Part shown: positions 7,247 through 15,062 of the stretch, in pieces
Layout of the letters: each line of letters opens with the position of its first letter
How positions within the stretch are numbered: the stretch's first letter is position 1
Source of the DNA: DATDPY01 sp964395765
GTDB lineage: Bacteria; Bacteroidota; Bacteroidia; Cytophagales; Cyclobacteriaceae
Reading direction: 5' to 3'
Assembly (NCBI GenBank): GCA_964395765.1
Contig: CAYNCU010000077.1
Coordinates: forward strand, 1 to 17,427
Length of the DNA: 17,427 bases
Position numbers and translations under genes: made by a program
Notes under the pieces: generated by a model
Told to the model about the DNA's origin: nothing
What the model saw: only the letters and a program-made list of their open reading frames with translations
The model's database searches: none

Positions 7247-8515
7247 TTAAGTTTTCTCCATTAATTTTGCCGATCCCGAAAACCATGGCCATATGCCTTC
7301 CAGTATAATAAATATATAAAATGGAAGGTAACTCACCTTGTATCTTTCCAGGGTCCCAAAATTAGGCGTTGAATACGATAGTAAGGTAGCCAGAATAATA
7401 ATATATATAAGCGATCCGAATAACAGCAGTTTCAATTTCCCCTGAGGAAAATAAATACCCCTGTAAGTTAACAGCAGCGTGGTTAAAAGAATAATCAAAT
7501 TAATAAGCCCGGGAGCCAGTGTCAATAATCCGCTTCCCTGGAAAGGCAGTGGCATAAATAACCCGGCAAATAATGCTACGGGTAAATTAATGAAGATCCC
7601 GGCCGCTGATGAAGGTACAGGGATAAACGGAACCGTATTTTTATGATGGGACAGGGCAATGATTTTCATATGATTTTCCTGTAATACGCCGACGATCCGG
7701 TTAAGTGCAAAATTCGGATGGAGAAAGGTACCGGCAACTATTAAAATCGCAAAGACGAGGCCCAGGATGACCGGTATTTGTTTTATATTGAATTTTTCCG
7801 ACAGGGTATCGGAAACAAGAACTGATACCATTGACACAACCATCAGAATAACAAGGTAATATTTTAAATTCCAATAGATCCACCCCATTAACAGGAATAA
7901 AATAATTGATAGGATCCCGATTCGGTTTTTAATATAGAAATCCAGGAAAATAAATGCCATTATTCCCATACACAAATAAGAAAGACTTTCCTTTAACACC
8001 CCGGATGACCAGAATACCATGGAAGGAAACAAAGCGAAAGGAATATATGCCGGTAAAAAAAATTCCTGCCGGATTGACGAAAGTGAGTATATAATTAACC
8101 AGGCTCCGATAAAACTAAAAAAAGAAAGATATAAGGCATTTAACCAATAATTTCCCCCGGTTATTAAATTTAAAAGGCTCAGGAATTTGATAAAAAACAG
8201 GGTCCTCGGTTCCTCGTTCAATCCAAGTACTGACGAAAAGGGATGGTGAATCCCTCCATGGAACACGAATAATAAATATTCTTTCAGGTTACCATCCGCA
8301 AGACCTGATAATTTATTGGAAAGCATTTGAAACCGGATGGTGTCACCATTATGGTAGTAATGAATATATAATAATCCCACGCCGATTCCGGCAAGAAGTT
8401 TTAAAATAAGGGCGGGGAAAAAAAAGGGTTTTGTAAAAGGATAATTTAATCTTTTATAGCATTGATATGCTATAACACTCAGGATAATAAAGTTACCTGT
8501 CCAGTACCAGATCAT
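7247..8515 (-). CDS. Polytopic inner-membrane protein, possibly glycan polymerase/GT-C-like
   Basis: The 422-residue protein has about ten predicted membrane segments: roughly 5-20, 31-52, 122-145, 153-172, 176-195, 198-216, 218-235, 247-265, 305-325, 332-352 and 361-381, with another near 393-411. Between the second and third segments is a large outside-type loop opening HYYHNGDTIRF (residues 53-62). Other marked spots are FWSSGVLKESL (168-178) and NFGTLERYKVSYLPF (385-399). Topology and the short charged motifs recall lipid-linked glycan polymerases or GT-C glycosyltransferases, but no diagnostic motif confirms this. The first 23 bases overlap the end of the DUF2851 gene, and the NeuD-like gene follows closely, so the three are probably one unit. 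The membrane nature is certain; the function is inferred. Confidence 0.75.
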   Translation of the reverse strand: MIWYWTGNFIILSVIAYQCYKRLNYPFTKPFFFPALILKLLAGIGVGLLYIHYYHNGDTIRFQMLSNKLSGLADGNLKEYLLFVFHGGIHHPFSSVLGLNEEPRTLFFIKFLSLLNLITGGNYWLNALYLSFFSFIGAWLIIYSLSSIRQEFFLPAYIPFALFPSMVFWSSGVLKESLSYLCMGIMAFIFLDFYIKNRIGILSIILFLLMGWIYWNLKYYLVILMVVSMVSVLVSDTLSEKFNIKQIPVILGLVFAILIVAGTFLHPNFALNRIVGVLQENHMKIIALSHHKNTVPFIPVPSSAAGIFINLPVALFAGLFMPLPFQGSGLLTLAPGLINLIILLTTLLLTYRGIYFPQGKLKLLLFGSLIYIIILATLLSYSTPNFGTLERYKVSYLPFYIFIILEGIWPWFSGSAKLMEKT

Positions 8516-9794
8516 TCATTTTAAGAATTTTCATTCCTATACTGCAATTTAGACATTTCTTTTTAATACAATAAAAATTATAAAGCTGGATTAAGGATTG
8601 ACTTTCCGCGGCATTACGGTTGGTTTGAATAACAGTTTGCCATTGGGTAGTAATCTTATTTTGTTCAGGGGGAATATGCTGCAATAATTCAACCGCCTTA
8701 CGGAGATAGCGGTTATCATCCATATAAATCCCATAAGCTCCCAGTAAGGGGACATACGTATTAATTATGATTCCATAAAGGCTCGAAGTACCAAGATCAT
8801 TTTTTTTGCTGTATTTTTTTCCGAAATCATAATGTTCAAGCCAATATTTATCAACCTGCGTATTCAGTTGTTTCTTAATAAAGCGAATATGTTCGATATC
8901 CCTGATCCGTGAAAATAAATTCTGACGTCCCAATAAAAATCCTGCGAGCTGTCCGATTCTCACAGTAGGAAAATTACCCGGCCTCGTTCGCATGAATTTC
9001 CATTGGTGCCGGCTTAAAAAGCCATTGTTCAGTTGATACTTATTATGCAAATGGGAATATTCTCTTTTTAAAGCAGCATGATATTCATCAATGGCCTTTC
9101 CTTTCAGGAAGCCCGCGGTGCCGAACAACAGAGCCTCAATGCTTTGAAGATTATCGGAATGTTTTTTAATCACTTTGAACGGAAGATAGGTGGCCATGGC
9201 CATCATAGGGTGTTGGTTAATTTTGAATCCAAAGGTCTTGCACAGCAACCTGTATGAAAGTTCTTCCCAGTCATTATTGCAGACCTTGAGGAGTTCCAGA
9301 ACATACTCGGATTTTTGCTTAAATCTTTCAATGAGCACTCTCTCAAGCATGGCAGAAATATGAATCTGATCAACTTTCCTGATTTCAGGGCTACATGGCA
9401 GGTTCTGCCGGTTTTCTACCAAACTATGATATTTATGAAGCAAATCAGGATCGACCCTGTCATTAAGCTCCAGGGAGGGAATAATGGTTTTATCGGTCCT
9501 GTAAATTTCGGCATCCTCCTCCCAGACAACATGAAGAATTACATTGTCATATCCGGGATTTTTCTGGTGTTCATGGTCATGCCAGTTGGATGATTTAATA
9601 TGAATTTCCACATTGCCGTGCCAGCTGACTTCTCCGATACGGATGATGGCTTCAGAGAAATCGGGGCCGGAATCCGAATTCAGATGTCCCGGGGAAATAA
9701 TTGATAATTTCTCTCCTGTGGTTGTTGTTAAACGGGATTTATTGAAATACTGGAATTGCCAGATAAATGAAAGAAAAGATTCATTGATAAACAT
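8493..9794 (-). CDS. DUF2851 family protein
   Basis: This 433-residue protein matches the DUF2851 family, of unknown function and largely found in Bacteroidota. Its conserved N-terminal region reads GHLNSDSGPDFSEAII (36-51), then SWHGNVEIHIKSSNWHDHEH (57-76), then VILHVVWEED (85-94). The dense His/Asp/Glu content and the pattern of strands recall nuclease or metal-binding folds, but this is only an impression. The C-terminus has a Cys group, C409, C414 and C417 (CIKKKCLNC), that could bind metal. No signal peptide or membrane segment is seen. Start is ATG 9794. Its 3' end overlaps the start of the polytopic membrane gene by 23 bases in another frame, which points to coupled translation. Confidence 0.87.
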   Translation of the reverse strand: MFINESFLSFIWQFQYFNKSRLTTTTGEKLSIISPGHLNSDSGPDFSEAIIRIGEVSWHGNVEIHIKSSNWHDHEHQKNPGYDNVILHVVWEEDAEIYRTDKTIIPSLELNDRVDPDLLHKYHSLVENRQNLPCSPEIRKVDQIHISAMLERVLIERFKQKSEYVLELLKVCNNDWEELSYRLLCKTFGFKINQHPMMAMATYLPFKVIKKHSDNLQSIEALLFGTAGFLKGKAIDEYHAALKREYSHLHNKYQLNNGFLSRHQWKFMRTRPGNFPTVRIGQLAGFLLGRQNLFSRIRDIEHIRFIKKQLNTQVDKYWLEHYDFGKKYSKKNDLGTSSLYGIIINTYVPLLGAYGIYMDDNRYLRKAVELLQHIPPEQNKITTQWQTVIQTNRNAAESQSLIQLYNFYCIKKKCLNCSIGMKILKMNDLVLDR

Positions 9795-9838
9795 AGCTGG
9801 ATATTTTGGTCGTTCTAATTTAAAAATATAAAATCAAT

Positions 9839-9867
9839 ACAGGTAATTTTTTTTCACTCTTACCTGT
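9839..9867. repeat. Inverted repeat between pyrF and the DUF2851 gene
   Basis: ACAGGTAA (9839-9846) and TTACCTGT (9860-9867) form a perfect 8-base stem with a 13-base loop containing eight T on the plus strand. It lies in the 83-base gap downstream of pyrF and upstream of the DUF2851 gene. It may end the ftsK-lolA-pyrF transcript, although no T run follows the stem on the minus strand, or it may act as a regulatory site for the next unit. Confidence 0.45.
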
Positions 9868-9877
9868 TTGTAATTAT

Positions 9878-10687
9878 TTATTTATCCAGGCATAGTTTCA
9901 TTTTTTGAATGATTATTAAAGACGCTTCCCGGGCTGCCTCTTTGAAATCAGTCCCGCTGGAAGCATAGATTATACTTCTCGAGGAATTTACAATAAGTCC
10001 GACATCGCTATTCATGCCATAATCACAAACCTCTTCAAGGCTTCCTCCCTGCGCGCCGATACCGGGGATAAGAAGAAAATGGTCAGGGATTATTTTCCTG
10101 ATGGTTGCCAAATATTGTGCTTTTGTCGCCCCGATCACAAACATGAGCCTTTCAGGATCACCCCAGGAGGAGGTGGTCTTAATAATTTTTTCATAAAGCT
10201 TTTCTCCGGCGTCCAGGTTTCTCATCTGGAAATCTGCACTTCCTTCATTGGAAGTCAACGCCAGAACAATTGCCCATTTATCTTTAAAAGCCAGGAAAGG
10301 ATCAATGGAATCTTTTCCCATGTAGGGAGATAAGGTTACAGCGTCGAAATTGTAATAGTGGTAAAACGCCTCAGCATACATTTTCCCGGTATTTCCAATA
10401 TCGCCTCTCTTAGCATCAGCGATCTTCAAAAGTCCTTCCGGAATATAGTTTACCGTTTTTCTCAGGCTTTCCATGCCGGGAGGGCCGAGTGACTCATAAA
10501 AAGCAAGGTTAGGCTTATAGGCGATACAAAGATCGGCGGTGGCATCAATAATGGCTTTATTAAATTCAAAAACGGGGTCGTCCGAATTCAATAAATGAGG
10601 AGGAATTTTTTTAATATCCGTATCAAGCCCGATACAAAGAAAAGATGATTTATTTCGTATCCCGTTAATAAGATCAGTCCTTGTCAT
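9878..10687 (-). CDS. pyrF: Orotidine 5'-phosphate decarboxylase
   Basis: PyrF decarboxylates OMP to UMP, the final step of de novo pyrimidine synthesis in the cytoplasm. With 269 residues it belongs to the longer bacterial subtype (pyrF type 2). The catalytic tetrad region is IADAKRGDIGNT with D91, K93 and D96 (residues 89-100). D22 (IGLDTD) and K58 (AYKPNLAF) complete the active site, and the phosphate site is the GIGAQGG loop and the later NSSR segment. Start is ATG 10687, one base after the lolA stop, so it is almost certainly on the ftsK-lolA transcript. Together with pyrD about 3 kb upstream on the same strand it supplies two pyrimidine steps from one region. Confidence 0.97.
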   Translation of the reverse strand: MTRTDLINGIRNKSSFLCIGLDTDIKKIPPHLLNSDDPVFEFNKAIIDATADLCIAYKPNLAFYESLGPPGMESLRKTVNYIPEGLLKIADAKRGDIGNTGKMYAEAFYHYYNFDAVTLSPYMGKDSIDPFLAFKDKWAIVLALTSNEGSADFQMRNLDAGEKLYEKIIKTTSSWGDPERLMFVIGATKAQYLATIRKIIPDHFLLIPGIGAQGGSLEEVCDYGMNSDVGLIVNSSRSIIYASSGTDFKEAAREASLIIIQKMKLCLDK

Positions 10688-10688
10688 T

Positions 10689-11351
10689 TTATTTTGAATC
10701 TCTCAGGTCGCTGACATAAACACCAGGGTGCTTAGACTTATCAAACTGGAACATGGAATCACTGGCATTGGAAAAGGGGTCGAACCCACTGATGGAAACC
10801 GTATAGGTATTTCCCGTTTTATCCAGTGTCTGCCAGCCCCAAAGGGTATAATCGGATTTATCGATGAAAACCTTAAGCCATTGGAACTGTATCGGGAATT
10901 CATCCGGTTTTTCCGGTTCCAGTTTGATTACATAACTCGCCCTTCCATCAATGGTTTTATCACCATCCATACCATATTTGAAATTCTTTTTATACGCATT
11001 GAAAATAAAACTGGGTGATAACTCGCTTTCGCCCGGTACGTAATTTTCAATATTCACTTCGTTATAATCATTATAATAAGTCCAAACTGTTTTGCCGTCA
11101 TTATATTTTTCAAGCTGCCCGGTAGTTAGCTTATATTTATCTCCCATAACAATGATCTGTCCTTTTTCAGAATCCCGGGTATCAGAAGCTTCGTTATACA
11201 ATTCGTAGGTGAAATTTGCTTTGAAGGCGGCCATTTTTTTATATTTATCACTCATTGCATCCAGGATTTTCAAAGCCCCCGGATCCTTTTGAGCAATCAA
11301 AGAACCGGCAATCATTATCATAGCCGGGAAAAACGCAAAAAATTTTTTCAT
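10689..11351 (-). CDS. lolA: LolA-like periplasmic lipoprotein carrier
   Basis: LolA shuttles lipoproteins from the inner to the outer membrane through the periplasm. The 220-residue product begins with a signal peptide (MKKFF, hydrophobic core to LIA-Q, cleavage near residue 20) and has no lipobox. The mature part is a series of amphipathic beta-strands as in the LolA/LppX half-barrel: AAFKANFTYEL (41-51), GQIIVMGDKYKL (65-76), DGKTVWTYYNDYNEV (85-99), ASYVIKLEP and the closing strands. The helix with LDAMSDKYKKM (30-40) precedes the first strand, as in the family. One base separates it from ftsK upstream and one from pyrF downstream, so all three are coupled. Confidence 0.86.
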   Translation of the reverse strand: MKKFFAFFPAMIMIAGSLIAQKDPGALKILDAMSDKYKKMAAFKANFTYELYNEASDTRDSEKGQIIVMGDKYKLTTGQLEKYNDGKTVWTYYNDYNEVNIENYVPGESELSPSFIFNAYKKNFKYGMDGDKTIDGRASYVIKLEPEKPDEFPIQFQWLKVFIDKSDYTLWGWQTLDKTGNTYTVSISGFDPFSNASDSMFQFDKSKHPGVYVSDLRDSK

Positions 11352-11352
11352 A

Positions 11353-13818
11353 TCAATTTTCCTCTGATGTTTGATTTTTATTATTCAGGTCCCGCAAGAA
11401 CTGTTCCAAAGCATATTCGTCCTTGATGAGAACCTCTCTTGCCTTGCTGCCTTCAAAAGCGCCGACGACACCGGCAGCTTCAAGCTGGTCGATAAGCCTT
11501 CCTGCCCGGTTATATCCTAATTTAAGCTTTCGTTGGATCAGGGAAGTGCTGCCTTGCTGGTGCCGTACAATGAGCCTGGCAGCCTCTTCAAACTGGGGAT
11601 CCCGTTCCGACAAATCGACTTCACCGGGGGTGCTTTCGTCCCCTTCGAATTCGGGCAACTGGTAGGCCGAAGAATACCCTCTTTGAGAGCCAATAAAATC
11701 ACAGATCTTTTCAACTTCGTCGGTTTCTATATAAGGAGTCTGCAAACGTATGATATCCGAATTGAGTGAAAACAGCATATCTCCCATTCCTACCAGCTGG
11801 TCTGCACCACCCGTATCCAGAATAATCCTGGAATCCATTTTTGATACCACTTTGTAAGCGATACGGGCCGGAAAATTCACTTTTATGGTACCTGTGATGA
11901 CCTTTACATCCGGGCGCTGAGTGGCTACCACCAGGTGAATACCAATGGCACGGGCCAGTTGTGCAAGCCTTGCGATCGGTGTTTCCACTTCCTTGCCCGA
12001 CATCACCATCAGGTCGGCAAGCTCATCAATCACAAGAACAATATAGGGCAGGTAGCGATGTCCTTTGTTGGGGTTTAACCTGCGTTTAATGAATTTCTGA
12101 TTATATTCTTTTAAATTCCTGCATTGCGCTTCTTTTAACAGATTATACCGGTTGTCCATTTCAATACATAAGGAGTTCAGGGTATAAACTACCTTTCGGT
12201 TATCGTTAACGATGGCTTCCTCGCTCCCGGGAAGAACAGCCAGGAAATGCCTTTCGATTTTATTATATAAGGTAAGCTCCACTTTTTTCGGATCCACCAT
12301 TACAAATTTCAGCTGGGATGGATGTTTTTTATAAAGCAGGGACGCCAGGATCACATTAATACCTACGGATTTGCCTTGGCCGGTGGCGCCGGCAATCAGC
12401 AGGTGCGGCATCCGGGTAAGGTCAGTCAGGTAAACTTCATTCGAAATGGTTCTCCCCAGTACCATGGGAAGATCCATGTCACTCTTTGTAAATTTCTCGG
12501 TGGCAAGAACGGAACGAATGGAAACCAACTGTTTATTTTTATTCGGCACTTCAATTCCAATTGTGCCTTTCCCCGGAATCGGTGCAATAATCCTGATTCC
12601 CAGGGCTGACAGGCTTAAGGCTATATCGTCTTCAAGGTTTTTAATTTTTGAGATCTTAACTCCTGCATCCGGAACGATTTCATATAAAGTAACGGTCGGG
12701 CCAATGGTTGCCTTGATATTGGAAATGCCGATTTTAAAATTTATGAGGGTTTCAACGATTTTATCTTTATTCTGTTCCAGTTCTTCCTTGGTGACCTGGC
12801 CACCCCTCCCTTCGTATTCATTCAGTAGTGATAGGGTAGGAAATTTATAGGAACCCAGGTCAAGGGTAGGGTCATAAATCTCCATTTTTTCAGAAGCCAC
12901 TTCCTGGTCGTCAAATTCTTCATAGGTGAATTCAGGTTCCTTCTTTTCTTTTCCCGGTTTTTCATCTTTCTCCTCTTTCACCGGTACCTCTTCGATCTCA
13001 TCTTCCCCAACCGGTTCATTCATATCCGTAATCCGGATGGAATCCAGCGATTGATCTGCCGGCAGGTTATCTTTCGTATCGATCGTTGTTATTGCCTCCA
13101 TTTCAGGTGTCTCGTTTTCCGTCATTACCGAACCTGCGGCCGGCGCTATTTCATTTTGATTTTCATTTTCGATCTCGTTTATTGAATCCCTGACACTCCG
13201 ATTAAAGGAAATGAGTTCGGTTATATTAAAATAATAGATAATAAAAACAAGCAGTGTGATCAACAGGAACAGGTAAGTACCCCATCCGAGCAAGGAATGA
13301 AATAAAATGGCAAGTTCATAACCCAGGCCGCCCGAAAGCATCGAGGATACCGTGAGGTCTTCCAGATTCAGGGTCGAATAACCGAAAAGCAGGCAAAACC
13401 AGAAAATGGCGAAAACACTGAAAATGAAAAATGAATAGGCTGAAATAATTTCTTTTTTGGTAATCATTTTTATCCCCAGCACAAAAAAAAGCGGGGGCAG
13501 GAAAAACGCCGCTATGCCGAACCATTCATAGATGAAGTAATATCCCCCGATAGCACCTATTACTCCCAGCCAGTTCTTTGCCTCCAGGCCGGATTCCTTT
13601 AATCCGGTCGTCAGAAACGCCTCAACAACACTCTGGTCGGAATTCCCGGATATGAGAAAGGAGATAAATGCAATTAGCATGAATAGAGAAAGACCGGTCA
13701 GGATAAAACCGATCGATAAAACAAACCGCCGGTCCTTAAAAAAAGCAAGGCTGAATTTAAACTTAGGTTTATCAGCCTTTTTTAATGGTTTGGATTTATA
13801 AGTATTTTTTGCGACCAT
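11353..13818 (-). CDS. ftsK: FtsK/SpoIIIE-type DNA translocase
   Basis: FtsK pumps the chromosome terminus through the closing septum and activates Xer recombination at dif. The 821-residue protein has four N-terminal membrane segments (about 31-57, 83-118, 124-147, 166-198) and a highly acidic Glu/Asp/Lys-rich linker (about 205-320), much shorter than in E. coli. The motor follows: Walker A GATGQGKSVG with K483, VMVDPKKVELTLY just after, Walker B VLVIDELADLM near 595, and an ATQRPDVKVITG segment. The C-terminal winged-helix gamma domain spans about 740-805 (EEAARLIVRHQQGS, RKLKLGYNRAGRLIDQLE), which reads polar DNA sequences in other FtsKs. It is the first of three near-touching genes ftsK-lolA-pyrF. 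A -7-like box lies just upstream. Confidence 0.97.
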   Translation of the reverse strand: MVAKNTYKSKPLKKADKPKFKFSLAFFKDRRFVLSIGFILTGLSLFMLIAFISFLISGNSDQSVVEAFLTTGLKESGLEAKNWLGVIGAIGGYYFIYEWFGIAAFFLPPLFFVLGIKMITKKEIISAYSFFIFSVFAIFWFCLLFGYSTLNLEDLTVSSMLSGGLGYELAILFHSLLGWGTYLFLLITLLVFIIYYFNITELISFNRSVRDSINEIENENQNEIAPAAGSVMTENETPEMEAITTIDTKDNLPADQSLDSIRITDMNEPVGEDEIEEVPVKEEKDEKPGKEKKEPEFTYEEFDDQEVASEKMEIYDPTLDLGSYKFPTLSLLNEYEGRGGQVTKEELEQNKDKIVETLINFKIGISNIKATIGPTVTLYEIVPDAGVKISKIKNLEDDIALSLSALGIRIIAPIPGKGTIGIEVPNKNKQLVSIRSVLATEKFTKSDMDLPMVLGRTISNEVYLTDLTRMPHLLIAGATGQGKSVGINVILASLLYKKHPSQLKFVMVDPKKVELTLYNKIERHFLAVLPGSEEAIVNDNRKVVYTLNSLCIEMDNRYNLLKEAQCRNLKEYNQKFIKRRLNPNKGHRYLPYIVLVIDELADLMVMSGKEVETPIARLAQLARAIGIHLVVATQRPDVKVITGTIKVNFPARIAYKVVSKMDSRIILDTGGADQLVGMGDMLFSLNSDIIRLQTPYIETDEVEKICDFIGSQRGYSSAYQLPEFEGDESTPGEVDLSERDPQFEEAARLIVRHQQGSTSLIQRKLKLGYNRAGRLIDQLEAAGVVGAFEGSKAREVLIKDEYALEQFLRDLNNKNQTSEEN

Positions 13819-13824
13819 GCCTTA

Positions 13825-13832
13825 CAAAGCTA
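13825..13832 (-). promoter_or_regulatory. Candidate -7 promoter element of ftsK
   Basis: TAGCTTTG on the minus strand fits the Bacteroidota TAnnTTTG box and lies 6 bases before the ftsK start codon, in the 45-base gap after pyrD. An A/T-rich TTTT is about 18 bases further upstream, a weak -33 match. Initiation here would give an almost leaderless mRNA. Confidence 0.33.
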
Positions 13833-13863
13833 CAAAATATTTGTATCGTTAAAACCATCCGAC

Positions 13864-14934
13864 CTATATCGGTTTCTGAATATCACTTTTATACCTGGAA
13901 TTTTTATAATATTCTATCAGGCGACGGTTTAAAACCCCGGCAATTCCCGGGCCCTGGTAAATAAATCCGGTATAAAGCTGAATTAAATCGGCACCGGCTT
14001 CGAGCATCTGAATTGCCCCTTCAGGATTTTGAACTCCCCCAACCCCGATGATTATGTATTCATGTCCGAGTTTCTCCCTGAGAAATTTTACCACGACTAT
14101 TGCCCTTGAAAATAACGGTTTACCACTAAGTCCGCCCTCGCCGGCATTTTTAATTTTATCCGGATCCGTCATTAAGCTATCCCGTGAAAGCGTAGTGTTG
14201 ACGGCAACAACCCCGTTTAACCTGATCTTTATTACAAGATCAGCCACGTCACTTAATTGTTCTTCCGATAAATCCGGTGCAATTTTTACAAGAACAGGTT
14301 TATTCCCCCTACCTGCATTTGCTTTTTGTATGGCTGTAAGGATTTTTTCCAACGGTTCTTTTTCCTGTAATTCCCGGAGTCCGGGTGTATTAGGTGAGCT
14401 AACATTAATTACAAAATAATCCACATAATCGTATAAAGCATGAAAACACTTTAAATAATCGTTCACGGCTTCATCATTCGGTGTGATTTTATTTTTACCG
14501 ATATTTCCACCAACAATTATTCCCGGCCTTCTCTTTTTTATCGCCTCTTTGACTATTTCAACCCCGTGATTGTTGAACCCCATCCTGTTTATGAGTGCTT
14601 GATCCTTTTTCAGGCGAAATAAGCGCGGGCGGGGGTTCCCCGGCTGAGGTAATGGCGTTACGGTACCGATCTCAATAAATCCAAATCCGAAAGCGGCCAG
14701 GCCATCAATCATTTTACCGTTTTTATCAAATCCTGCCGCAACACCGATTGGGTTATGAAACGTAAGCCCCATTAACTTTTTTTCCAGGAAAGGGTCATTT
14801 ACGGCAAAAATTTTTCTGGCGATATTCAACAGTAAATTATTTTTTTGAAGGAAGCGGATAAAATGACCGACCAGGCTATGGATAATCTCCGGATGGATCA
14901 AGAAAAATATCGGTCTTATCAGGTATTTGTACAA
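13864..14934 (-). CDS. pyrD: Dihydroorotate dehydrogenase, class 2 (quinone-linked)
   Basis: PyrD oxidises dihydroorotate to orotate and passes electrons to membrane quinone. The 356-residue protein has the class 2 N-terminal helical extension for membrane association (residues 1-45, FFLIHPEIIHSLVGHFI). The FMN barrel follows: GVAAGFDKNG (64-73), GTVTPLPQPGNPRPR (90-104) and NRMGFNNHG (116-124). The catalytic base is the Ser of NVSSPNTPGL (177-186), which marks class 2 and not the Cys of class 1. The barrel ends with VNTTLSR (245-251), GGLSGKPL (267-274) and GVGGV (297-301). Translation starts at TTG 14934; an in-frame stop two codons upstream leaves no other start. It lies between xerD (117 bases) and ftsK (45 bases) on the same strand. 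Confidence 0.97.
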   Translation of the reverse strand: MYKYLIRPIFFLIHPEIIHSLVGHFIRFLQKNNLLLNIARKIFAVNDPFLEKKLMGLTFHNPIGVAAGFDKNGKMIDGLAAFGFGFIEIGTVTPLPQPGNPRPRLFRLKKDQALINRMGFNNHGVEIVKEAIKKRRPGIIVGGNIGKNKITPNDEAVNDYLKCFHALYDYVDYFVINVSSPNTPGLRELQEKEPLEKILTAIQKANAGRGNKPVLVKIAPDLSEEQLSDVADLVIKIRLNGVVAVNTTLSRDSLMTDPDKIKNAGEGGLSGKPLFSRAIVVVKFLREKLGHEYIIIGVGGVQNPEGAIQMLEAGADLIQLYTGFIYQGPGIAGVLNRRLIEYYKNSRYKSDIQKPI

Positions 14935-14936
14935 AT
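14925..14936. repeat. Perfect 12-base palindrome across the pyrD start codon
   Basis: ATTTGTACAAAT is its own reverse complement and covers the TTG start of pyrD (14934-14932). The 10-base part ATTTGTACAA also occurs on the minus strand at 6245-6236, next to the promoter-like box of the tiny lipoprotein-like gene. It could bind a dimeric regulator or simply be part of AT-rich promoter sequence. Confidence 0.3.
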
Positions 14937-14949
14937 TTTAATATTTATG

Positions 14950-14957
14950 CAAAGTTA
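14950..14957 (-). promoter_or_regulatory. Candidate -7 promoter element of pyrD
   Basis: TAACTTTG, followed by CAT on the minus strand, is a good match to the Bacteroidota -7 box. It lies 15 bases before the pyrD TTG start, giving a predicted leader of only about 10 bases. A convincing -33 TTTG at 19-21 bases upstream is not seen. Confidence 0.42.
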
Positions 14958-15031
14958 AAATTCCTGGGGTGTTTTTTTCATGAAAATAAAATTTTAATCA
15001 ATGAGCTTTTAACCGTCCTTAGCCGCATTGT

Positions 15032-15062
15032 CCCGGTAAATTAATTTATAATTAACTCCGGG
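15032..15062 (-). terminator. Nested inverted repeat at the xerD stop codon, possible terminator
   Basis: CCCGG (15032-15036) pairs with CCGGG (15058-15062), and inside them TTAATT (15041-15046) pairs with AATTAA (15050-15055) around a 3-base loop. The hairpin straddles the xerD stop codon (15054-15052). There is no T run after it on the minus strand, so a terminator role is uncertain. Confidence 0.27.

Noticed and set aside
12446..12850. A 134-codon rightward open frame inside ftsK
   Set aside because: It is antisense to the conserved FtsK motor coding sequence and has no recognisable features.
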